Source: Myxococcaceae bacterium
GTDB lineage: Bacteria > Myxococcota > Myxococcia > Myxococcales > Myxococcaceae
Reading direction: 5' to 3'
Length of the DNA: 13,046 nucleotides
NCBI GenBank assembly: GCA_018262385.1
Contig: JAGSPQ010000009.1
Coordinates: 1-13,046 of the forward strand
In this document: piece by piece, positions 7,937 to 13,046 of the stretch
Layout of the letters: each line of letters begins with the position of its first letter
Numbering within the stretch: the stretch's first letter is position 1
The notes under the pieces: model-generated
Told to the model about the DNA's origin: nothing
What the model saw: the letters and a program-made list of their open reading frames with translations, nothing else
Database searches by the model: none
Position numbers and translations under genes: made by a program

Positions 7937-9196
7937 GTGTACCTGTTGGGCGACCGCACATACTTTTCGGGCTTGACCCGCAGCGGCCCCGTCCCACCTC
8001 CGAAGGATCGCTCTCCCGCACCGCGGCTCGAAGCGGCGCTGCTCGCCGTTCTCGTGGCCTCGTGCAGCGGTCTCTACAGTCCCACCGACGGTGGGGGAGC
8101 GGGCGGCGGCGCGGGTGGTGGTGGTGGCCTCGGCGGAGGAACCGCTGGCGGGCTCGGTGGCGGGCTCGGTGGCGGGCTCGGTGGCGGGCTCGGTGGCGGG
8201 CTCGGTGGCGGGCTCGGTGGCGGGTCCGGTGGCGGGTCCGGTGGCGGGCTCGGCGGAGGAGCCGGTGGCGGGTCCGGTGGAGGCAGCTTCGCGTTCACCC
8301 GACTGGCCGCACCGGACGCCGGGCGCTTCACCGCGGTGACGGGCCGCTCGGCCAACGACCTCTGGATTGGCACCGCCAGTCCGGGCGCGATCTGGCACTT
8401 CAACGGAACGGTCTTCACCAAGGTCTACGACCTGCCCGGTGGGCGCGAGGTGCGCGGGCTGTACGCCTCACCGCAGGGGGTCGTCTTCGCCACTGCTCCG
8501 GGCGGCTCCTTCACCTGCGGGGCGGCGTGCGACTCGGTTGGCGCCGGCTTCAGCGAAGATCCGATCACCAACGATGTGCGTGGCGTCTGCGGAGCGTCGG
8601 CCAGCGAAGCGTACGTCGCCACCTACTTCCGGATCGACGCCACCAGCGGCAACAGCCTGCTGCGCCACTGGAATGGCACCACCTGGGCAACGCCGATCAT
8701 CACCTCCAACGTCAAGGAGATCACCTCTTGCACCGTTCTTCCCGGCAGCGGCCGGGTGATCATCCCGGGCGAGCAGGACTTCCTCAACTACCGCGCGGAC
8801 GCCGGGTCCGGCAGCGACTACGGCGCGCTGACCGGGGCGCAGCGGTGGCTGGCGGTCTCCACCGACCACGTCGACGGCGGCGCGTTCGCGGTGGGGCAGC
8901 ACCGCCGCGTCCTCCGCCGCGCTCCGAACGGAAACTGGAGCAACGCGTTCAACCCGAGCCCGGACGCGGGCGAAGAATTCCGCGCGGTGGTCGGGCTCTC
9001 TCCCACCGAGGCGTGGGCGGGCGGCGACCCACTGCCCAACCAGGTCCTCGCCCGCTGGAATGGGGTCGGCTGGAGCTTCGTCAGCGTGACCCCGGCCGAC
9101 CTGTCGACCTGGGGCATGTGGGCCGCCGATCCGAATACCTTCTTCATCGTCGGCAGCGACTCGGCGGGTGGGGTGGTGCTGCGCGCGGCGCGCTGA
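7937..9196 (+). CDS. Secreted lipoprotein with Gly-rich repeat linker and probable beta-propeller domain
   Basis: Probable cell-surface or periplasmic lipoprotein of unknown ligand. A hydrophobic stretch ends in the lipobox VASC, with the lipid-modified Cys at residue 43 (codon 8063-8065). Residues about 52-117 are almost pure Gly with Leu, Ser or Ala every fourth position, encoded by a 12-bp tandem repeat. The remaining ~300 residues contain recurring blocks of the type NDLWIG / WHFNGT, RHWNGTTW and ARWNGVGW. These resemble the SANDVWAVG-HWNGxxW beta-propeller repeats common in myxobacterial secreted proteins. The start is uncertain. GTG 7937 gives a 30-residue N-region of atypical codons (TTT, ACA, CCA, TCT); TTG 7973 is an in-frame alternative. 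Neither has a good ribosome-binding site. The gene stands alone, 36 bp after the dehydrogenase. Confidence 0.75.
   Translation: MYLLGDRTYFSGLTRSGPVPPPKDRSPAPRLEAALLAVLVASCSGLYSPTDGGGAGGGAGGGGGLGGGTAGGLGGGLGGGLGGGLGGGLGGGLGGGSGGGSGGGLGGGAGGGSGGGSFAFTRLAAPDAGRFTAVTGRSANDLWIGTASPGAIWHFNGTVFTKVYDLPGGREVRGLYASPQGVVFATAPGGSFTCGAACDSVGAGFSEDPITNDVRGVCGASASEAYVATYFRIDATSGNSLLRHWNGTTWATPIITSNVKEITSCTVLPGSGRVIIPGEQDFLNYRADAGSGSDYGALTGAQRWLAVSTDHVDGGAFAVGQHRRVLRRAPNGNWSNAFNPSPDAGEEFRAVVGLSPTEAWAGGDPLPNQVLARWNGVGWSFVSVTPADLSTWGMWAADPNTFFIVGSDSAGGVVLRAAR
8147..8278 (+). repeat. 12-bp tandem repeat encoding Gly-Gly-Leu-Gly
   Basis: Six perfect copies of GGCGGGCTCGGT run from 8147 to 8218. Five diverged copies follow to 8278, in which CTC is replaced by TCC or GCC. 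The unit is in frame with the lipoprotein gene, so copy-number change would alter linker length in steps of four residues without a frameshift. The perfect 5' half and degenerate 3' half suggest recent expansion of the first block. Confidence 0.95.
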
Positions 9197-9210
9197 GTCG
9201 GGCCCCGCTG

Positions 9211-9239
9211 TTGACGGCTCGTCCGCTATAACGGATAGT
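9211..9239 (+). promoter_or_regulatory. Candidate sigma70-type promoter of the XRE-cupin unit
   Basis: TTGACG (9211-9216, five of six to the -35 consensus) is followed after exactly 17 bp by GATAGT (9234-9239, four of six to the -10 consensus). Transcription would begin near 9246. This is an inference from spacing and consensus. The TATAAC at 9227-9232 is too close to the -35 box to be its partner. The first operator-like palindrome lies within the spacer and -10 box. Confidence 0.45.
9223..9238 (+). promoter_or_regulatory. Operator-like site 1 upstream of the XRE-cupin gene
   Basis: CCGCTATAACGGATAG. The first 12 bases form a near-palindrome (CCGCT-AT-AACGG, one mismatched pair). It differs from site 2 at three of sixteen positions, is in the same orientation, and starts 23 bp before it. 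It overlaps the candidate -10 box, so binding would occlude RNA polymerase. Confidence 0.55.
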
Positions 9240-9245
9240 CCTCTT

Positions 9246-9261
9246 CCGTTGTAACGGATGG
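9246..9261 (+). promoter_or_regulatory. Operator-like site 2 upstream of the XRE-cupin gene
   Basis: CCGTTGTAACGGATGG. Here the palindrome CCGTT-GT-AACGG is perfect in both arms. The site sits at the predicted transcription start and ends directly before the outermost ATG (9262) of the regulator gene. The likely ligand is the helix-turn-helix protein encoded immediately downstream. Confidence 0.6.
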
Positions 9262-9285
9262 ATGTCTGCTGAGCGGAGCGGTGAG

Positions 9286-9951
9286 ATGAGATCGGCGGTG
9301 GAGCGCAGCGCAGGAAAGAAGCGGACCCCCCGGGCGGCCGGTCTCGACGCCCGCGGGCACGAGGTCGCCCACCCCGATGCCGCGCCGGATCTGGCGCCCA
9401 CGGTCGGAAAGAACCTGCGCCACCTCCGCTCGAGCCGTGGCCTGTCGCTCGAGAAGCTGGCCCAGGCCTCGGGCGTGAGCCGGGCGATGCTCGGTCAGGT
9501 CGAGCTCGGTCAGAGCGCGCCGACGATCAACGTGCTGTGGAAGATCGCCCGGGCGCTCGACGTGCCGTTCTCGGCGCTGATCAGCAGCAGCGCGCCGCGC
9601 GGCTCGCGGGTGTTGCGGGCAGCGCAGTCGAAAAGGCTGATGTCCCACGACGGCACGTTCGTGTCGCGCGCGCTCTTCCCTTTCGACGCGCCCCGGCGGG
9701 TCGAGTTCTACGAGCTGCGGTTCGCGCCCCGGGCGGTCGAGCTGGCCGAGCCCCACCCCGCGGGTACCACCGAGAACCTGGTGGTGACCGCCGGCAAGCT
9801 CGAGGTCGAGGCGGGTGGAGAGCGGCACGCCCTCGAGGCCGGGGACGCGATCTTCTTCGAGGCCGACGCGCCCCACGCCTACCGGAATCCGGGTGGCAAA
9901 GAGGCGCTGGTGTACCTGGTGATGACGTACGCCGAGGGAGCAAGCCATTGA
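9286..9951 (+). CDS. XRE-family transcriptional regulator with C-terminal cupin domain
   Basis: DNA-binding regulator of about 221 residues. A charged N-terminal tail is followed by an XRE/Cro-type helix-turn-helix at about residues 38-100, including LSLEKLAQASGVSRAMLGQVE, where the recognition helix lies in SRAMLGQVE. A cupin sensor domain fills about 112-215 (HPAGTTENLVVTAGKLEVE and AGDAIFFEADAPHAYRNPG). Such XRE-cupin proteins typically repress or activate neighbouring metabolic genes in response to a small ligand bound in the cupin barrel. ATG 9286 is chosen because GGAG at 9275-9278 lies seven bases upstream. ATG 9262, in frame, has no ribosome-binding site and abuts the second operator. 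Autoregulation is likely from the two palindromes. The stop overlaps the next gene's TTG start, so the redox membrane protein is the probable regulated partner. Confidence 0.9.
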   Translation: MRSAVERSAGKKRTPRAAGLDARGHEVAHPDAAPDLAPTVGKNLRHLRSSRGLSLEKLAQASGVSRAMLGQVELGQSAPTINVLWKIARALDVPFSALISSSAPRGSRVLRAAQSKRLMSHDGTFVSRALFPFDAPRRVEFYELRFAPRAVELAEPHPAGTTENLVVTAGKLEVEAGGERHALEAGDAIFFEADAPHAYRNPGGKEALVYLVMTYAEGASH

Positions 9952-10634
9952 AGGCGAGAGCTGCGGACCCGTGGACGGATCTGGCGGTGATCGACCAGCG
10001 CGCGCCCCGCTTCAACCAGGCGGTGGTGGCGGTGCTGGTGCTGGTCGCCTCCGCAACCGGCTTCTGGCCCTTGCTGGCGCTGCTCGCGCTGCAGCTGGCG
10101 GTCGGCCTGACCTTCGGCCGCAAGTACTGCCTGCCCTGCGTCGCCTACTTCGTCTGGGTTCAGCCCCGGTTCGGCGAAGGGCCGCTGGAGGATGCGCGCG
10201 CTCCGCGGTTCGCGAATCTGATCGGAGTCGCGGTGTTGACTGCGGCGAGCGCCGCCTACCTCGCCGGCGCGCCCCGGGTGGGCTGGTGGCTGGGGCTGAC
10301 CGTCGGTGTGCTGGCCAGCCTGGCGGCGGTGACCGGGCTGTGCGTGGGCTGCCAGATCTACCGGCTGCTCGCCCGCCTGAAGGGGGTGAAGCAGAAGGTG
10401 ATCGAGCGGCTCGACCTCGACGCGCCGATCACGGACGGCACGGTGGTGCACTTCACCCACCCGCTGTGCAGCGACTGCCACACCCTCGAGCGCGAGCTGA
10501 CCGGGCAGGGCTGCACCCTGGTGAAGATCGATGTTTCGAAGCGGCCTGACCTCGCCCGCAAATACGGGATCACGGTCGTGCCCGCGGCGTTCGAGGTGCT
10601 CGCCACCGGGCAGATCGTCGCCCGCCTCGCCTGA
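9948..10634 (+). CDS. DUF4395 membrane protein fused to a C-terminal thioredoxin-like domain
   Basis: Probable inner-membrane thiol-redox protein of 228 residues. Residues ~15-145 fit the DUF4395 pattern: D-x-RAPRFNQA at 16-25, two hydrophobic segments, EDARAPRFANLIG at 81-93, and two more hydrophobic segments. Two CxxC pairs lie at membrane edges, Cys61-Cys64 (CLPC) and Cys132-Cys135 (CVGC). Residues ~163-228 form a short thioredoxin-like fold with the active-site pair Cys174-Cys177 (CSDC), then VKIDVSKRPDLARKYGI and the cis-proline loop TVVP (209-212). At under 70 residues this domain is minimal. The start is TTG 9948, overlapping the regulator stop (TTGA), with GGAG at 9937-9940 seven bases upstream; no ATG or GTG fits the homologous start. 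Electron transfer between the three cysteine pairs across the membrane is inference, and the substrate is unknown. Confidence 0.8.
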   Translation: MKARAADPWTDLAVIDQRAPRFNQAVVAVLVLVASATGFWPLLALLALQLAVGLTFGRKYCLPCVAYFVWVQPRFGEGPLEDARAPRFANLIGVAVLTAASAAYLAGAPRVGWWLGLTVGVLASLAAVTGLCVGCQIYRLLARLKGVKQKVIERLDLDAPITDGTVVHFTHPLCSDCHTLERELTGQGCTLVKIDVSKRPDLARKYGITVVPAAFEVLATGQIVARLA

Positions 10635-10881
10635 GGCTGCCGTGCGCGAGCCACCCGCAGGTGTCGAGAAGGGCAGCGGGTCCTGACCGAGCCACACCCG
10701 GCGGGCCGGCGAAAGCCGGCTACAGCTTCATCTGGATCACCGGGCATGCGAGGTCGGTCTTCTTCCAGGTCTTCAGGTGGGAGGCACTCGGGCTTTTCGA
10801 GCTCATCAACGCGTTCGAGCAGCAGCTCGCGACCCGGCAGGGAGGCAAGACACGGCGGGGAGTCGAAGAGCGGTCGCGGCT
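10635..10881. other. Intergenic region between convergent genes
   Basis: About 247 bases between the redox gene (plus) and the small membrane protein gene (minus). It holds one strong hairpin at 10705-10720. No reading frame in it can be supported. The plus frame through 10721-10850 and a 28-codon minus frame ending with TAG just before the hairpin both show high third-position GC, but neither has a ribosome-binding site or a recognisable product. Confidence 0.5.
10705..10720. terminator. GC-rich hairpin between convergent genes, possible bidirectional terminator
   Basis: GCCGGC-GAAA-GCCGGC: a perfect 6-bp stem closed by a GAAA (GNRA) tetraloop, 70 bases after the redox gene stop. No T-run follows on either strand, so it is not a classic intrinsic terminator. 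It could instead be a transcript-stabilising or Rho-assisted 3' end structure. Confidence 0.35.
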
Positions 10882-11304
10882 TCAGGCCGGGCGCGGGTCG
10901 GGCAGCCGCAGCGCCAGCACTGCGCTGACGACGAAGCCGGCGAAGAACCCGGCGGCGATCATCGGCAGCGTCATCGGAAACCGGCCCGTCAGCGACGGCT
11001 CGATTCCCACCGTCACCGCCCACCCGGCGACCAGCGCCGCCTGCCACGCCCCGCCGGCCAGCCCCTGCAGCGGCAGGCCCGCTCCGCCCCGCCTCAGGCC
11101 GAAGATCAGCAGCGCCTGCAGCGCGAAGGCGGGGGCGAGCACCACCGAGCCGAGCATCGTCCCGAGCAGGAAGTGGAGGATCGTGATCCCCGCCCCGCGG
11201 TCGACCACGTCGGCGGCGGTCTGCACCGCGGTGTGCAGCAGCGCGGCCAGCGGGACGCCCAGCACCAGGTGCCAGACGACGAGCGGGCCGAGCCTGGGGG
11301 TCAC
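10882..11304 (-). CDS. Small four-helix membrane protein, unknown function
   Basis: Not recognised. It has 140 residues, mostly hydrophobic, with about four membrane segments near residues 7-28, 41-68, 84-101 and 112-133. The C-terminus is short and charged (RLPDPRPA). The start is GTG 11304, seven bases after the stop of the metalloprotease gene and with only weak ribosome-binding complementarity. Translation probably follows from that upstream gene. The close spacing suggests a two-gene operon, although there is nothing else to link its function to the protease. Confidence 0.65.
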   Translation of the reverse strand: MTPRLGPLVVWHLVLGVPLAALLHTAVQTAADVVDRGAGITILHFLLGTMLGSVVLAPAFALQALLIFGLRRGGAGLPLQGLAGGAWQAALVAGWAVTVGIEPSLTGRFPMTLPMIAAGFFAGFVVSAVLALRLPDPRPA

Positions 11305-11311
11305 CGGCGGC

Positions 11312-13046
11312 TCAGTACACCGAGTTCGAGTAGACCTCGCTGATCGAGCGCTGGGCCTCGAGCAGCTGCAGGTAGCTCTTCAGCGCGGCAGTGGTGTACG
11401 GCTCCTGGGGGTCGAGCAGCGCCTTGAGCTCGTTGGCCCGGGAGATCATCCGCGCCGCGACGCCGGTCTCGAGGATCCCGCTCAGGTACGAGACCGCGGT
11501 GTACGTCTTGCCGCTGTACGGGTCGGCGAAGGTGACCAGCGGCAGGGTGGAATTGATCTGCGCGCCGTTGCCGGCCAGCCACACCCGGGTGCTGTCGGAG
11601 AAGGTCGGGTCGAAGGTGGCCGGAATCAGCGCCGAGCCGAGGCTCGCCATCCACAGCTGGACGGTGAAGCCGAGCGCCGGGTCGACCGGCAGGGTGCCGG
11701 CGGGAGGGATGGTGATCGTCGAGGAGATCGGCCGGTGCTTGTAGCTGGTGCCGTCGAACACCGGGGCGAGGCGATCCCACCGGTCGGTGAGCGCCGCGCC
11801 GTACACGTCGAGCATCTGCCGGGGATACAGCCGCCAGTAGTTGATCGAGAACTCCCTCAGGTCGGCCGCGACGTCCTTGCCGATGAAGTACGTCTCGGGG
11901 TCGGTCAGCTCGGCGAGGGCGGCGACCTTGTCGACGAAGCTGCCGACGTTGCGAACCCGCTCGTACCAGAAGTAGCCCGAGTCGTATTCCCACTGGGTGT
12001 TGAAGTACCGCGCCTGGCCCAGCCCGAGGGTGAAGCCGGGGGTGCCGGTGCCGTAGTCGTCGAGGTACCAGGCGTCGCGGTTGTCGTCCCCCGAGTAGGT
12101 GAAGTACTTGCCGGGCTCGGGCATCATCAGCATCTCGCCGAGGAAGTCGAAGGTCTGGGTCACCGCCACCGTGTACGGGCCGTAGCCGTCGGCCGAGGTC
12201 CAGAACGCCGGCGTCACCGCGCCGTCGTAATAGGCCTTATCCAGCACGTAGAACTGCATCATCGTGCGCAGGGTGCCGAGGTACCGGCCGTAGAGCCGAT
12301 CGAGGGACCAGTCGGGGTTGAAGCCCAGCCGCTCGCGGCGGAAGGCGTCGAACAGGTAGTAGTTGCGGTATTGGGTCATCGCCGAGGACGCGACCTCGAA
12401 CGGATCCGCGCCGCGATCGAACGCCTCGCAGCCCGTCGACGCCGCCTCGAACTCGTCCGAGCAGAACTGGTAGGGGACCACCATCCGCTTCTGGGCATCG
12501 ACCTCGACCTCGTCGGGGTAGGCGCAGGTCGGGGAGAGGATCTCGCGCTTGAGGCTCGAGAGCGGCACGGTGGCGCGCGCCTCGATTCCCACCAGGGTCG
12601 GCAGCTTCGAGTAGTGCGAGACGACGTAGTCGTTGCCGCTGCAGTCGACCAGGATCGGCAGCGCCGAGCCGTAGCTCACCGAGGCCTGCAGCGCGCCCAT
12701 CAGGTACGGGTTCTTCACGTCGGTGAAGACCTCGACCAGCTGCCCGTAGCCGAACTTCAGCGCCGCGGCGTCGTACTTCCCCAGCCCCTGGATGTCGGAG
12801 TTGAAGTTCGCCCCGTAGTCCATGATCGACGAGGCCTGGAACTCGCTGATTCCGGCGCGCAGCCCGTTGGGCATCACCAGGCCCTCGAGCTCGGCCTTGG
12901 TCGGCTCTTCGAGGTGGCGCGGTCTGGGGACCTTCGTCCCGTTGGCGGTGCGCAGATCCCAGTACTGCTTGGGGTAGTTGAGCGCGTCGTAGCTGCCCGC
13001 GAAGTTGTGGCGCAGGCCGACGGTGTGACCGACCTCGTGCAGCGCG
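11312..13046 (-). CDS. Metzincin-type zinc metalloprotease, C-terminal part (5' partial)
   Basis: Probable secreted or surface zinc endopeptidase. The frame is open to the right edge with no start, so the N-terminus lies outside the window; the last 577 residues are present. At the edge is the full metzincin zinc site HEVGHTVGLRH (13039-13007), with three His ligands and the catalytic Glu. About 60 residues later comes the Met-turn SIMDYG (Met codon 12823-12821). HExxHxxGxRHNF followed by a distant SxMDY matches the large Met-zincin proteins annotated as zinc-dependent metalloprotease (DUF4953, often with DUF5117/DUF5118 N-terminal). The region after the Met-turn is rich in Tyr, Trp and Asp and forms the rest of the catalytic domain plus a helical C-terminal domain. 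The internal GTG at 12877 is not a start, because it would remove the zinc site. Confidence 0.88.
   Translation of the reverse strand, partial: ALHEVGHTVGLRHNFAGSYDALNYPKQYWDLRTANGTKVPRPRHLEEPTKAELEGLVMPNGLRAGISEFQASSIMDYGANFNSDIQGLGKYDAAALKFGYGQLVEVFTDVKNPYLMGALQASVSYGSALPILVDCSGNDYVVSHYSKLPTLVGIEARATVPLSSLKREILSPTCAYPDEVEVDAQKRMVVPYQFCSDEFEAASTGCEAFDRGADPFEVASSAMTQYRNYYLFDAFRRERLGFNPDWSLDRLYGRYLGTLRTMMQFYVLDKAYYDGAVTPAFWTSADGYGPYTVAVTQTFDFLGEMLMMPEPGKYFTYSGDDNRDAWYLDDYGTGTPGFTLGLGQARYFNTQWEYDSGYFWYERVRNVGSFVDKVAALAELTDPETYFIGKDVAADLREFSINYWRLYPRQMLDVYGAALTDRWDRLAPVFDGTSYKHRPISSTITIPPAGTLPVDPALGFTVQLWMASLGSALIPATFDPTFSDSTRVWLAGNGAQINSTLPLVTFADPYSGKTYTAVSYLSGILETGVAARMISRANELKALLDPQEPYTTAALKSYLQLLEAQRSISEVYSNSVY

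Noticed and set aside
7973..8001. TTGACC before the lipoprotein signal sequence as a promoter -35 box
   Set aside because: Nothing resembling a -10 box lies 16-18 bp downstream (the bases there are ACCTCC).
8091..8339. Plus-strand frame with Val-Ala-Gly-Ser repeats
   Set aside because: An alternate frame of the same 12-bp tandem repeat. The lipoprotein frame has the lipobox and continues into a structured domain.
6797..8398. Minus-strand frame of 533 codons with a repeated Glu-Pro-Ala-Thr motif
   Set aside because: The repeat is the Gly-rich linker read backwards. The rest is antisense to the dehydrogenase and lacks any fold signature or ribosome-binding site.
9211..9232. TTGACG and TATAAC as a -35/-10 pair
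   Set aside because: They are only 10 bp apart, too close for sigma70. The 17-bp-spaced GATAGT is the better -10, and TATAAC is part of the palindrome.

Overview
The window looks like chromosomal DNA from a GC-rich Gram-negative bacterium. Third codon positions are almost all G or C, and there are outer-membrane biogenesis genes (Lol and Bam), a lipobox-bearing secreted protein and a metzincin-type secreted protease. The protein styles suggest Myxococcota or a nearby deltaproteobacterial-type lineage; this is inferred from family resemblance, with no rRNA or marker tree behind it. No tRNA, rRNA, CRISPR array, insertion sequence or phage gene is visible.

Layout: (1) 1-5143, plus strand, is an envelope-biogenesis cluster. 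It holds a LolC/LolE-family permease with an unusual multi-spanning N-terminal extension (5' end outside the window), the LolD ATPase overlapping it by one base, and after 23 bp the outer-membrane protein assembly factor BamA. Lipoprotein release and beta-barrel insertion are therefore encoded side by side. (2) 5154-5498, minus strand, is a small unrecognised protein with one C-terminal membrane helix, almost touching bamA tail to tail. (3) 5528-7900, plus strand, holds a small cupin protein, a six-helix DUF6159-type membrane protein, and a translationally coupled extended short-chain dehydrogenase/epimerase. (4) 7937-9196 is a secreted lipoprotein with a Gly-rich linker built from a 12-bp tandem repeat, followed by a probable beta-propeller domain. 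(5) 9211-10634 is a compact regulated unit. Two near-identical palindromic operator-like sites and a promoter-like sequence precede an XRE-cupin regulator. The regulator overlaps a DUF4395 membrane protein fused to a small thioredoxin-like domain, with three CxxC pairs. (6) 10635-10881 is intergenic with one strong hairpin. (7) 10882-13046, minus strand, holds a small four-helix membrane protein and, upstream of it, the C-terminal 577 residues of a metzincin zinc protease whose 5' end lies beyond the right edge.

Most of the window is recognisable housekeeping or accessory content. The part most worth a second look is the XRE-cupin / DUF4395-thioredoxin pair with its twin operators: a probably self-regulated, membrane-bound thiol-redox unit of unknown substrate. 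The extended LolC/E permease and the orphan tail-anchored protein come next.
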